This document shows positions 44,794 through 54,167 of a stretch of DNA of 64,000 nucleotides, piece after piece (the first letter of the stretch is position 1; every line of letters begins with the position of its first letter). The notes under the pieces are model-generated. The model did not search any database and was not told the origin of the DNA. It was given only the letters and a program-made list of their open reading frames with translations. This DNA is from Thalassomonas haliotis (GTDB lineage: Bacteria > Pseudomonadota > Gammaproteobacteria > Enterobacterales > Alteromonadaceae), in the NCBI RefSeq assembly GCF_028657945.1, contig NZ_CP059693.1, forward strand, positions 1,984,001 through 2,048,000, given 5' to 3'. The translations under genes and the position numbers were made by a program.

Positions 44794-47700
44794 ATGCAGG
44801 CCTGGCTAGCAATGGATACCTGGCTGGTTTCCCTGCTCTCCCTTGGTTATCTGGGTTTATTGTTTGTGGTCGCCTATCGCGGGGAAAAACAACCGGCATC
44901 GCAGTGGCGCAGCCGTCCCTTTATTTACAGCTTGTCGCTTGGCGTCAGCTGTACCAGCTGGGCGTTTTACGGCACGGTCGGGCAGGCGGCAACAACAGGT
45001 TATGTGATTGCCCCTGTTTATATCGGCACTATTTTTACCCTGGTACTGGCCTGGCCGCTGCTATTGAAAATTTTGAAAATAAGCAAGCAGCAGAATATCA
45101 CCTCAATCGCCGACTTTATCGCCTGCCGCTATGGCCGCTCCGCCCGGATAGCGCGCCTGGTAACTTTAGTGGCCTTAGTGGGCACCATTCCCTATATTGC
45201 CCAGCAGCTGCGGGCGGTAAGCGCGAGCTTTAATTTACTCACCGGCACCCACCAAAGCGGCAGCCAGACGATAGTGGCGGTAACGTTAGTGCTCACGGTT
45301 TTTAGTATTTTGTTCGGCACCCGGCAATTGGCGGCGAGCAAGCAAAATCAGGGGCTGGTGCTGGCTATTGCCTTTAGTTCTGTGGTTAAGCTGCTGGCAT
45401 TTCTTTGTGTCGGAATTTTTGTCACTTATGTGATGTTTGACGGTTTTATCAGTTTATCTGCTTTGCCCTCGGGGCAAAGCTTGTCTGATAGCGGCGCCGC
45501 AAGCGGTGAATACGGTTTTTATCCGGCGCTCTCCCAGGCGATACTCGGGGCGATCACTATTTTGGTGCTGCCGAGGCAATTTCATATGATGATTATCGAA
45601 AATCATCATAGCGATGAACTTAAATCTGCCCGCTATTATTTCCCCCTGTACCTGTTATTGATCAACCTTTTTGTGCTGCCCATTGCCATTGCCGGGCAGT
45701 TAACCTTTAGTCAGGCAGAGGTGAGCGCTGACAGTTATGTGCTGACCTTGCCGTTAATTGCCGGCCAGGCCTGGCTGGGGGTGGTGGCCTATCTTGGCGG
45801 ATTGGCGGCAGCGGCCAGTATGGTGATAGTGGCGACTATAGTGTTAAGCACTATGGTGGCGAATGAAATCGTTAACCCCCTATTACTTAAATTAGAAGGG
45901 CTTAAATTAGAAGCTTCGCCGTCACAAGGACTTAAGTTGCTCGGACTTACGTTGAAGCCCGGCTTAGTGTTTTTGATGAGGCGGTTTATGCCGCATTCCG
46001 GCGGCTCTCTGCTGTTAATTCGCCGTGTGGCAATAGTGGTGATTTTGTGCCTGGCGTTGTTTTTTGAACGCCTGATCAGTCAGCAAGATACCCTGGCGAG
46101 TTTCGGGTTATTGTCTTTTGTGTTGATGGCCCAGCTGGCCCCCTTGATTATCGGCGCCCTGTACTGGCGAAAAGCCACTAAAAGCGCGGCATTAACGGCA
46201 CTTGCTGCCGGAAGTTTGCTATGGAGTTATACCTTATTGTTACCCGGTGTCTTTGACGGCAACCCCTTTATGGTTCATTGGCTCGAAGATGGCCCCCTGG
46301 GGATCAAATGGTTGGCCCCGCAATCATTATTTTCTCTTGAGCTTGATGCCATCAGTCATGGTTTACTAGTGAGCTTGTTTGCCAATGGTCTTATTTTTAT
46401 TTTGATGTCGCGCTATGGACGTCGCAGCGTCGGTGAAAAACTGCAGGCGGATGTCTTTTTGGATAAGTCACCGTCTATGCCGAAAATGAAGCTGACCATA
46501 GCCGATCTGGCCAACCTGTTGCGGCGTTTTGTCGGCCAGCAGGCCAGCGATGACTTTCTCTCGTCAATAGAGAAAAAACATGCCCTGGTGAAACCGGCTT
46601 CTGATTTTTTGGTGGCCCGGGTCAGGGTGCAGCTGGCAGGGGTTTTAGGCTCAGCTTCCACCCGCTTGGTGATGAAAGCGGCGGTACAAAGCCAGGAAAT
46701 GCCGCTGGAAGCGGTGGCCAATATTGTTGATGAAGCCAATGAAGTATTGCGCTTTAACCGTGAGCTGTTGCAGGCGGGGATTGAGAGTATCAACCAGGGG
46801 ATAAGTGTTATTGATGCCGATATGCGCCTGGTGGCCTGGAACCAGCGTTATTTGGAGTTGATGGATTATCCGCCGGGATTAGTAAGTGTTGGTAAACCTG
46901 TGGCGGAGTTATTGCGTTTCAATGCCGGGCGCGGAGTGATCCCCACTTCGGATATTGACGGCATGATAGTACGGCGTCTCGATTATATGCGCCGGGGCTG
47001 TCGCCATTATCATCAGCGGATCTGGTCCAATGGTATCGTGCTGGAAATCCAGGGACAGGCGATGCCGGGTAAGGGCTTTGTCACCACCTTTTCTGATATC
47101 ACCGAACATGTTAATGCCAAAAAGGCGTTAAAAGAAAGTAATGAATTACTGGAAAAGCGGGTGGAAAAAAGAACCGAGCAACTGGCGCTGGCCAAGCTTG
47201 AAGCCGAAAGGGCCAATCAGAGTAAAACCCGTTTTCTGGCGGCTGCCAGCCATGATTTGATGCAGCCATTTAATGCCTTGAGTTTATATGCCTCTATGCT
47301 CAAACAAAAAGCTCAAGGCTCTGATTTTGCGGATATTGCTGAGAATATCAGCGACTCCCTGGTATCGGCAGAAATGCTGCTGTCGGACTTGGTGGAGATC
47401 TCAAAGCTCGATGGCGGGGCTTACAAAACCTGTTATTCGGTATTTCCCCTGAACGAGGTGTTGGCGCCGCTGGTTAAAGAATTCATCCTGTTGTCACAGG
47501 ACCGGGGAGTGCTTTTTCATTATCAGCCAACAAGTTGTTATGTTTACAGCGATAAAAAACTGCTCAGGCGTATTATTCAAAACTTCCTGACCAATGCCGT
47601 TAATTATTGCCGCCAGGGAAAGGTGGTGCTTGGGGTACGCCGGCAAGGGGAATTCATTTCTTTGCAGGTATGGGATAACGGCCCGGGCATAGCAAGGGAT

Positions 47701-48438
47701 AAGCAGCAGGTGATTTTTAAAGAGTTTGAACGTATCAATGACAGCCAGGATAGCCCGGGATTGGGACTTGGCTTGGCCATTTGCGACCGTATCGCCCGGT
47801 TATTGGGGTTGTCGATAGATTTGCATTCCCTTGTTGGCCACGGTACCTGCTTTAAATTACGGCTGCCTAAAGCAAAGGCGCCTGAGTTGGTGTTGTCTGC
47901 CCGGGCAGAAGAAGGCGATAATTTAGCTCAGGAAATGGCCGTTGAGCAAAGCACTTTCCCGGAGCCGTCAGTGGGCAGGAACAGCCAGAAGCGGGGTGGC
48001 AATATTGTGCCTTTGCATGGCAGTCACAAGCAAGAGCAGATCCTGATCATAGACAATGATCCTCAAGTACTGCAGGCAATGTTATCGCTGCTGGAAAGCT
48101 GGGGCTACCAGGTGATTGCCGTTGAAAATAAGGGGCAGCTTGAAACTGCGTTATCCAATAGCCCGGACAGATGTGTTGCACCTATATTGGTGATTGCCGA
48201 TTATCATTTAAGCGAAGGCGATAACGGCGTGGACTTGACCCGGGAATTGCTGGCTGCCCGGCAATGGCCTATCTCCTGTATCATCAATTCCGCCGACCCC
48301 GGGGAGGCCGTGCGGGCGCATGTGATTGAGGCGGGATACAGGTTTATCCGTAAGCCGATAAAAGCCATGGCGCTAAAAAGATTAATAAAAGAGTTAAAGG
48401 CCTTATCAGGAGAACTAAAGCACCGGGCGATTGATTAG
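44794..48438 (+). CDS. CrbS-like SLC5-type hybrid sensor kinase
   Basis: A 1214-residue protein that fuses a sodium/solute symporter to a kinase. Order: 13 or so helices of the SLC5 fold (about 8-530), STAC linker (about 560-620, ADLANLLRRFVG), PAS domain (about 665-780, ESINQGISVIDADMRLVAWN), coiled coil, HisKA box SHDLMQPFNALSLYASML, ATPase with NFLTNAVNYCRQG, WDNGPGIA and GLGLGLAICDRIA, and a C-terminal receiver (phospho-Asp in VIADYHLS). The layout matches CrbS of Vibrio and Pseudomonas, which controls acetate use (acs). The gene faces tail-to-tail a LuxR-type regulator gene, its likely partner. Confidence 0.87.
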   Translation: MQAWLAMDTWLVSLLSLGYLGLLFVVAYRGEKQPASQWRSRPFIYSLSLGVSCTSWAFYGTVGQAATTGYVIAPVYIGTIFTLVLAWPLLLKILKISKQQNITSIADFIACRYGRSARIARLVTLVALVGTIPYIAQQLRAVSASFNLLTGTHQSGSQTIVAVTLVLTVFSILFGTRQLAASKQNQGLVLAIAFSSVVKLLAFLCVGIFVTYVMFDGFISLSALPSGQSLSDSGAASGEYGFYPALSQAILGAITILVLPRQFHMMIIENHHSDELKSARYYFPLYLLLINLFVLPIAIAGQLTFSQAEVSADSYVLTLPLIAGQAWLGVVAYLGGLAAAASMVIVATIVLSTMVANEIVNPLLLKLEGLKLEASPSQGLKLLGLTLKPGLVFLMRRFMPHSGGSLLLIRRVAIVVILCLALFFERLISQQDTLASFGLLSFVLMAQLAPLIIGALYWRKATKSAALTALAAGSLLWSYTLLLPGVFDGNPFMVHWLEDGPLGIKWLAPQSLFSLELDAISHGLLVSLFANGLIFILMSRYGRRSVGEKLQADVFLDKSPSMPKMKLTIADLANLLRRFVGQQASDDFLSSIEKKHALVKPASDFLVARVRVQLAGVLGSASTRLVMKAAVQSQEMPLEAVANIVDEANEVLRFNRELLQAGIESINQGISVIDADMRLVAWNQRYLELMDYPPGLVSVGKPVAELLRFNAGRGVIPTSDIDGMIVRRLDYMRRGCRHYHQRIWSNGIVLEIQGQAMPGKGFVTTFSDITEHVNAKKALKESNELLEKRVEKRTEQLALAKLEAERANQSKTRFLAAASHDLMQPFNALSLYASMLKQKAQGSDFADIAENISDSLVSAEMLLSDLVEISKLDGGAYKTCYSVFPLNEVLAPLVKEFILLSQDRGVLFHYQPTSCYVYSDKKLLRRIIQNFLTNAVNYCRQGKVVLGVRRQGEFISLQVWDNGPGIARDKQQVIFKEFERINDSQDSPGLGLGLAICDRIARLLGLSIDLHSLVGHGTCFKLRLPKAKAPELVLSARAEEGDNLAQEMAVEQSTFPEPSVGRNSQKRGGNIVPLHGSHKQEQILIIDNDPQVLQAMLSLLESWGYQVIAVENKGQLETALSNSPDRCVAPILVIADYHLSEGDNGVDLTRELLAARQWPISCIINSADPGEAVRAHVIEAGYRFIRKPIKAMALKRLIKELKALSGELKHRAID

Positions 48439-48459
48439 ACCCGGTGATATACCAAGCGA

Positions 48460-49167
48460 TCAGTGATTGTGGGCGGCATTCAGTTGTTGAAAAGCAATGC
48501 CTGCCTGGGTGCGGTTATTGATCTCAAACTTGGCTAAAATCGCCGAAACATGTTTTTTTACTGTGGTTTCACGAATATTAAGCCGGTAGGCAATTTGTTT
48601 ATTAAGCTGGCCATCGGCGATCAGCTCCAATACCGTATATTGCTGCGGGGTTAGCTGTGCCAGTTTTTCCGCCAGCTTTTTATCCTGGCTCTGCTCCCTT
48701 TTGTGATGCTTCTGCTGTTCCTGCTCCGCCAATAAATGCTCGGGCAGCCAGATATTGCCATCGGTGACGGTATTAACTGCCCGGGCGATAGTGGTGAAAT
48801 CGGCAGATTTGGGAATAAAAGCGCAGGCGCCCAGGTCGATGGCTTTGCGCATAATATCCGGGTTATCTTCGGATGAGATCATCACCACCGCCAGATCCGG
48901 GTAATGATTGAGCAGGCGGGTAAGTCCGCTAAAACCTATGTTGCCCGGCATATGCAAATCAAGGAACACCAGCTCTATGGCCGATTGTGCTTCTATCAGG
49001 GTGATCAAGCCGTTGAAATTATCGGTTTCCAGTATGGTTTCATCTTGCGGGCAGTTACTTTCCTGACTGCCGCTTTCGATGCACTGGCAAAGGGCCTGCT
49101 TCAGTGCTGCCCTGAACAGGGGGTGATCATCGGCAATGATGACTTGGCTTTGACTCATAGTGTACAT
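48460..49167 (-). CDS. CrbR-like NarL/LuxR response regulator
   Basis: A two-domain regulator of 235 residues (232 if the ATG at 49158, MSQSQVIIADDHP, is used). The receiver holds ADDHP and the phospho-Asp in VFLDLHMPGNIG; the C-terminal helix-turn-helix is LTPQQYTVLELIADGQLNKQIAYRLN with ETTVKKHVSAIL, the NarL/FixJ class. A Gln-, Lys- and Glu-rich linker (about 145-160) joins them. Its position 20 bp from the end of the CrbS-like kinase gene, in opposite orientation, supports a CrbSR-type pair that controls acetate or similar carbon use. No acs gene is in the window. Confidence 0.82.
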   Translation of the reverse strand: MYTMSQSQVIIADDHPLFRAALKQALCQCIESGSQESNCPQDETILETDNFNGLITLIEAQSAIELVFLDLHMPGNIGFSGLTRLLNHYPDLAVVMISSEDNPDIMRKAIDLGACAFIPKSADFTTIARAVNTVTDGNIWLPEHLLAEQEQQKHHKREQSQDKKLAEKLAQLTPQQYTVLELIADGQLNKQIAYRLNIRETTVKKHVSAILAKFEINNRTQAGIAFQQLNAAHNH

Positions 49168-49242
49168 TATCGTCCGTAATAAAGAGGCTGGTTATACGTT
49201 ATAGTAATTTGACTAATATGACTATTGTTAATTTTTAAGGGA

Positions 49243-49275
49243 CTTGTCCGCAAGTCGGTTAACCTTGCGGGCAAG
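49243..49275. terminator. Hairpin downstream of the TonB receptor gene
   Basis: CTTGTCCGCAAG and CTTGCGGGCAAG can pair over 12 positions with one imperfect pair around a 9-base loop. No U-tract follows on the minus strand, so termination is possible but not certain. Confidence 0.4.
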
Positions 49276-49293
49276 TGGCTGGGAAATGTGGGA

Positions 49294-51576
49294 TTAGAAA
49301 CTGTAACTGATTGATAAGGCAATGGTCTCCGGGTCACCGTAATAACCGATCAAGGTGTTGTCTCCCCCTAGTCCCGGAGCATAGCCGCCGTCATCAAGCG
49401 GGGTGACAAAAGCATAGTTGCCCACCAGGTATTCTTTGTCGGCGATATTTTTCCATTGCAAACTGGCCTGCCAGCTATCGTTATTGCTGTACCAGGTCAG
49501 CCCCAGGTTGGCTAAGCCGTAGCCTTCCTGGGTCAGCAGGTTGTCGGTGACGGTTAAATCATAGCTGCTGCGGTAATAATAATTGCCGTTGAAGACAAAA
49601 CTGCCCAGCTGGCTGTCAAAGTCATAGCTAAAGCCGAGGTTCATTGTGGTATTGGGGGTATTGCTGATGGTGAAGCTGTCGCTGATATCGATTTTATTGC
49701 CTTGTTCATCATAGGATTTTACCTGGTCAAAGGAAGAGTCTATGGTGCCGATAGTGGCGAATAAGTTCAGGCTGTCGGTGGCGGCATATTGGATTTCAAT
49801 TTCCGCGCCGCTGGCATCTGAGGTACCGATATTGCCCAGGCGCTGGTTTAAGTCGGCAGCATTTTCACCCGGCAGTGCAGTGACAAACTGTCTGTCCTTA
49901 TGGTCGAGGTAAAACAGGGTAGCATTGAGCCGTAAGCTGTTAAACCATTCGCTTTTAATGCCGATTTCAAATGAATCTACCAGTTCGGGGTCTGCGGCAG
50001 GCTCTGCGATTTCAGCCCTGGGATTAAAGGTACCCGATTTAAAGCCCTGGGCATAACTGGCAAACAGCATCATATCCTTGTGGTATTGGTATTCAAGACC
50101 CAGTCTGGGGGTAAACCTGGACCAGGTTTCGGAGTCATCCAGTACGGTAGGCACAAAAGCATTGATGGTTTCCTCGTCGCGAATATAGCCGGGCACCCAG
50201 CCGGATTCAGGGTAAATAGTTTGTGTTATCCTGCCACTTCTGACCAGGGCGTCTTTTTCTTCCCGGGTATATCTTGCCCCTAAGGTCAGGGATAATTTAT
50301 CGGTTAAATCATAACTGCCCTGGGCATAAATGGCATAACTTTCACTGTTATTACAACCGCTGACTTCCCGGGTAAGCCCTGATTCGCCTATCGCATTGCC
50401 CAGCACTTCCAATATGGCGTCAAACTTGCCGCAGGACTCGCCATCATAATAATAAAGGCCCGATACCAGGCTGAGTTTGTCCGCGTTGTAGCTAAACTGG
50501 AATTCCTGGCTAAACTGTTCGTCGTCATAAATGGCCGGCACATCGAAGATACGCAAACTGGTATTGTCAAAGTCTATATTGGTGCGGGAGTCGCTTTCCC
50601 TGTGGGCTGTGGTGGACTTAAACGACCAGTGCTCATTGATGTCATAACTGACGGTCAGGCTCACCCCTTCGTTTTCCACTTCGTTCCAGGTAGGCAAGCT
50701 GGTATAGGAGTCATAAACACTGCCGGGTACGGGTGCATCGGTTAACAGACTGGGCAGCAGGCGGTAGCCGCCTTTGGCATTGGAGTCGTCATCGGTTTTA
50801 TCATAGTTGAGACGGATAAACAGCGCATCACTGGGGCTGTATTCCAGTGTCAACCGGCCGGCGAAGACATCTTTGTTGTAATTTTCCCTGTCCTGATTAT
50901 CTAATTCTGAGGTGATAAACTCGCCAAAACCGTCCCGGGTCAGGCGGGCGCCGGCAAAACCCAGGTAGAGCCGGTTTTCAATCAGGGGGACTTGTCCGGA
51001 AATTTGTACATCCCGCCGGGAATAATTACCGACGGTAGTCTTGATGTTAAATTCACTGTCACCTGTCATGGCCCGGGTTACATATTTAATCGCTCCCCCT
51101 ATGGTATTTTTTCCGTATAAGGAGCCCTGGGGGCCGCGCAGGATTTCTACACGTTCGACATCTAAAATATCAAGCACCGCTCCCTGGGGGCGGGCGATAT
51201 AGACGTCATCGATATAGATGCCGACCCCGGGTTCATAACCCCAGAGAGGATCTTCCTGACCGACCCCGCGGATAAAGGCGGTTAAGGTGGAGTTAGTACC
51301 ACGGCTGCGCTGTAATGTGGTGTTCGGGGTAAATTGCTGGACTTCGGTCAGAATACTGATACCGTTTTGCGCCAATTGCTCTGCCCCGACCGATGTGATG
51401 GCAACGGGGACTTGCTGTAGGTTTTCTACGGTTCTACGAGCGGTAACTTCGATATGTTCGAGCGAGCCTGCGTTGTCGTTATCGGCTGCATTTGAGGCGG
51501 CAGTTGCGAGATTGCCGTTTAATGCGCCGGCGATTGCCAGGGCAAGGTAACACCGGGTTAATTTTAGCTGCTTCAT
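49294..51576 (-). CDS. TonB-dependent outer-membrane receptor
   Basis: A 760-residue receptor with a signal peptide (ending TAASN, about residue 28), a TonB box-like stretch IEVTARR (about 43-49), a plug domain (about 58-165; VERVEILRGPQGSLYGKNTIGG) and a 22-strand barrel ending in the C-terminal aromatic pattern TIALSISYSF. It takes up a substrate across the outer membrane using TonB energy. The plug and barrel are of the large group found in marine Alteromonadales and sphingomonads whose ligands range from siderophores to plant or algal compounds; no ligand can be named. It stands alone, so context gives no help. Confidence 0.87.
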   Translation of the reverse strand: MKQLKLTRCYLALAIAGALNGNLATAASNAADNDNAGSLEHIEVTARRTVENLQQVPVAITSVGAEQLAQNGISILTEVQQFTPNTTLQRSRGTNSTLTAFIRGVGQEDPLWGYEPGVGIYIDDVYIARPQGAVLDILDVERVEILRGPQGSLYGKNTIGGAIKYVTRAMTGDSEFNIKTTVGNYSRRDVQISGQVPLIENRLYLGFAGARLTRDGFGEFITSELDNQDRENYNKDVFAGRLTLEYSPSDALFIRLNYDKTDDDSNAKGGYRLLPSLLTDAPVPGSVYDSYTSLPTWNEVENEGVSLTVSYDINEHWSFKSTTAHRESDSRTNIDFDNTSLRIFDVPAIYDDEQFSQEFQFSYNADKLSLVSGLYYYDGESCGKFDAILEVLGNAIGESGLTREVSGCNNSESYAIYAQGSYDLTDKLSLTLGARYTREEKDALVRSGRITQTIYPESGWVPGYIRDEETINAFVPTVLDDSETWSRFTPRLGLEYQYHKDMMLFASYAQGFKSGTFNPRAEIAEPAADPELVDSFEIGIKSEWFNSLRLNATLFYLDHKDRQFVTALPGENAADLNQRLGNIGTSDASGAEIEIQYAATDSLNLFATIGTIDSSFDQVKSYDEQGNKIDISDSFTISNTPNTTMNLGFSYDFDSQLGSFVFNGNYYYRSSYDLTVTDNLLTQEGYGLANLGLTWYSNNDSWQASLQWKNIADKEYLVGNYAFVTPLDDGGYAPGLGGDNTLIGYYGDPETIALSISYSF

Positions 51577-52007
51577 TGCGATCCCCTTCCTTAGTCTTAG
51601 TGCTGATCACTTTCTATCGAAAAGCATAATCAGATTATCAACATACTCCAGTATTTTTTTCGTTAACCTCTAATGACAATTTGCCGAGGTATGTTATGGC
51701 TGCAGAGATGTCTTTGTTAGCTAACGACTCTAACGTAAAAAAGCGCAAAAACAATGTGTACTATAGTAGTATTTGGCGTGTTGGCCCTTTGCTTTACTAT
51801 TTTTACCTGGAGTCATGGCTGTTATTCACTGAAAAACAGTTATGCTGCTTCGATATTGCTTTTCCTGTCGGTAAATAGCATTAAATATCAGATTTTACTT
51901 GAAATTATCTCAATGTCAGCTTAACTGGTTTTTGATCAGTCCGGGAAACGGGTTAATAACAGGGAGTGTCACCAGCTGGCATCGCTAACTAACACAGGAG
52001 TGTGAAG
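51577..52007. other. Divergent intergenic region, TonB receptor / bdhA
   Basis: About 430 bp containing promoters for genes on both sides. No operator palindrome or riboswitch was recognised. A 65-codon plus-strand frame at 51681 has no family features and is not called. A ribosome site AGGAG lies 7 bp before the bdhA ATG. Confidence 0.4.
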
Positions 52008-52766
52008 ATGAACAATAAAATTGCTGTTGTCACCGGCGGCGCCAGCGGTATCGGTTTTGCCGCCGCCAAAGCCTTATCACAAGCCAATTATACGGTAGTG
52101 ATCGCAGATCTATCCAAAGAGCAGGGGATTACGGCGGCTGAGGAGCTTGATTGTGACTTTGTCCAGGCGGACCTGTCATCGGCCAAGGATAATTTCAGAT
52201 TAATCGAGTCTACGGCGGAATCGCACGGCAGTGTCGATGTGCTGGTTAATAATGCCGGTTTTCAACATGTCTGCCCGTTGGCCAATTTTCCCGAAGATAC
52301 CTGGGAGAAAATGTTGGCTGTGATGCTCACATCTCCTTTTCTGCTAACTAAATATGCCTGGCCTTATATGAAGAAAAATGGCTGGGGTCGGGTGATCAAT
52401 ATTGCTTCGGTACACGGCATGATAGCCTCTTCTTATAAATCTGCCTATATCAGTGCCAAACACGGCTTGTTGGGGTTAACGAAAACCGCGGCGCTGGAGG
52501 GGGGAGAGCACGGTATTACCGTTAATGCCATTTGTCCGGCTTATGTTAAAACCCCTTTAGTGGACAAACAAATACTGGCACAGGCACTGAACAATAATAT
52601 GTCACCGGATGATGTGATTTCTGAGGTGATGCTGAAAAATGCCGCCATCAAGAAATTGATTGAACCGGAAGAAATAGGGGCATTTGTTGCTTACCTTGCC
52701 AGCGATATAGCCCGCTCATTTACCGGGGCAAGCCTGGCATTAGATCTGGGCTGGACTGCCCAATAG
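52008..52766 (+). CDS. bdhA: 3-hydroxybutyrate dehydrogenase (SDR family)
   Basis: A 252-residue cytoplasmic enzyme that interconverts (R)-3-hydroxybutyrate and acetoacetate with NAD. The Rossmann motif is TGGASGIG, the structural motif NNAG is followed by FQHVCPLANFP, which is characteristic of this enzyme rather than general SDRs, and the catalytic Ser, Tyr and Lys lie in NIASVHG and SAYISAKHG. The ATG at 52008 is used because AGGAG precedes it at 7 bp; a GTG 6 bp upstream is possible. A secreted PHB-depolymerase-like enzyme is encoded 3 kb away, so both may serve polymer use. The last 69 bp form the first unit of a 93-bp tandem array. Confidence 0.9.
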   Translation: MNNKIAVVTGGASGIGFAAAKALSQANYTVVIADLSKEQGITAAEELDCDFVQADLSSAKDNFRLIESTAESHGSVDVLVNNAGFQHVCPLANFPEDTWEKMLAVMLTSPFLLTKYAWPYMKKNGWGRVINIASVHGMIASSYKSAYISAKHGLLGLTKTAALEGGEHGITVNAICPAYVKTPLVDKQILAQALNNNMSPDDVISEVMLKNAAIKKLIEPEEIGAFVAYLASDIARSFTGASLALDLGWTAQ

Positions 52767-53162
52767 CACTTGTCGGTCACTCCTGAATCTGCCAGCGATA
52801 TAGCCCACTCAAATACAGGGGCAAGCCTGGCATTGGATCTGGGCTGGACTGCCCAATAGCACTTGTCGGTCACTCCTGAATCTGCCAGCGATATAGCCCA
52901 CTCAAATACAGGGGCAAGCCTGGCATTAGATCTGGGCTGGACTGCCCAATAGCACTTGTCGGTCACTCCTGAATCTGCCAGCGATATAGCCCACTCAAAT
53001 ACAGGGGCAAGCCTGGCATTGGATCTGGGCTGGACTGCCCAATAGCACTTGTCGGTCACTCCTGAATCTGCCAGCGATATAGCCCGCTCAAATACAGGGG
53101 CAAGCCTGGCATTGGATCTGGGCTGGACTGCCCAATAGCACTTGTCGGTCACTCCTGAACCT
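52698..53162 (+). repeat. Five 93-bp tandem repeats built on the 3' end of bdhA
   Basis: Units begin at 52698, 52791, 52884, 52977 and 53070, an exact 93-bp period. The first unit is the end of the bdhA coding sequence (last 22 codons plus stop) and 24 bp behind it; units 2-5 repeat this, each keeping the reading ASDIA.S.TGASLALDLGW and TAG stop. Units 2-5 share AATACA where the true gene end has TTTACC. Because 93 is divisible by 3, the minus strand is open across the array as a 31-residue repeat peptide, probably by chance. Confidence 0.95.
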
Positions 53163-53227
53163 GGCGTTGGACTTGGGCTGAGCCATCGCTTTATTGGCAT
53201 CAGTCATTTATTAGAAAGCCAGAAAGT

Positions 53228-53255
53228 AAAAAGCCCGCGAAGCGGGCTATTTTAC
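53228..53255 (-). terminator. Terminator of the first PEP-CTERM gene
   Basis: AGCCCGC-TTCG-CGGGCT on the minus strand, a stable UUCG loop, followed by five T residues. It also has a short T-rich tail on the plus strand and may act in both directions. Confidence 0.85.
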
Positions 53256-53314
53256 GTGTGTTATTAGTTTTATTATTTGCCTGGAATTATTAGCGTCTTA
53301 GAAAATAACGATCT

Positions 53315-53902
53315 TTAGGGTTGTATTTTTCTGCGTCTGAAAATACCTAAACCGGTCAGGGCTAAAGCAAAAATTGCCAGTGTTTCCGGTTCCGGGACAT
53401 CGCCGTGACGGGTGATTAAATCTATGTGTAAATGCATGTCATTGGTGACTTGAGTTTCAGGCAAGGAGAAATGCACACTGTGCGCCCCCCAATCCGTTAA
53501 CACCCCGCTCATGTTGGTGATGACATCAATACCAACGATTTCCCCGTCCATTAAGCTACCATCTGCATGACGCCAGTCGAGGTCGGTTAACCAAAAATCC
53601 AAGTAACCCTGACCGTTACAAGTGAACCAGCCGCAATAGGGGCCATTGTCGAAGGTAACCCAAATAGACTCGGCACTTATGTCTATGCTGATGGAATTTT
53701 GGAAATTAAAGTAATCAGGATATTCTACATCTGCGCCGACGATGGCAGGCATTTCGCCATTGCCTTCACATGCAGGATCCGGGGAGCCACTGCTTTGCAT
53801 ACAGGATAAGAGAACTTCGTCACCCATTAGCGATGCTGAGGCGCTTGCTCCCCAGAATAAAGCCGTTGCGGTGAATAGATAAGCTAATAGTTTTTTCATC
53901 AT
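53315..53902 (-). CDS. PEP-CTERM sorting-signal protein 1
   Basis: A 195-residue exported protein with a signal peptide (about 1-24, ending ASASA). The C-terminus is a PEP-CTERM tail: VPEPETLAIFALALTGLGIF followed by RRRK. This signal is cut by an exosortase and marks proteins for surface or extracellular-matrix delivery. The body shares with the two following paralogues the segments LMGDEVLLSCMQSSGS, FDNGPYCGWFTC and the Asp/Trp-rich LTDLDW, and holds four or more Cys. It is probably a beta-sandwich; the function is unknown. No exosortase gene is in the window. Confidence 0.82.
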   Translation of the reverse strand: MMKKLLAYLFTATALFWGASASASLMGDEVLLSCMQSSGSPDPACEGNGEMPAIVGADVEYPDYFNFQNSISIDISAESIWVTFDNGPYCGWFTCNGQGYLDFWLTDLDWRHADGSLMDGEIVGIDVITNMSGVLTDWGAHSVHFSLPETQVTNDMHLHIDLITRHGDVPEPETLAIFALALTGLGIFRRRKIQP

Positions 53903-54118
53903 TATTTCCTCGATATAAATCTTCAGTAAATAAGACAGCTTTTACAAGCAGAGGATTAGCAGCAGATATCAAGCCAAGATGATATTTATCAACCAAATCT
54001 GTATCTTATAAACGGTATATTTCAGGTGTTTAGAAAACTGACAATGAGTTGTATAAAAAATGGACAGTTCTGGGCCGGGGAAGTGAGATGATTTACTGGT
54101 TTTGTTAGTGGGGCCTTG

Positions 54119-54142
54119 TTAAAAAAACCCGCAAGTGCGGGT
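54119..54142 (-). terminator. Terminator of the second PEP-CTERM gene
   Basis: AACCCGC and GCGGGTT pair around a 4-base loop and are followed on the minus strand by seven T residues. Confidence 0.85.
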
Positions 54143-54167
54143 TGTTACATTTTTGTCATTTTCCCTG

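Noticed and set aside
51681..51878. 65-residue plus-strand frame before bdhA
   Set aside because: No convincing ribosome site, no family features, lies in a promoter region.
52691..53200. 169-residue minus-strand frame made of 31-residue repeats
   Set aside because: It is the reverse reading of the 93-bp array, lacks a ribosome site, and its openness follows from a unit length divisible by three. Kept only as a note in the repeat finding.
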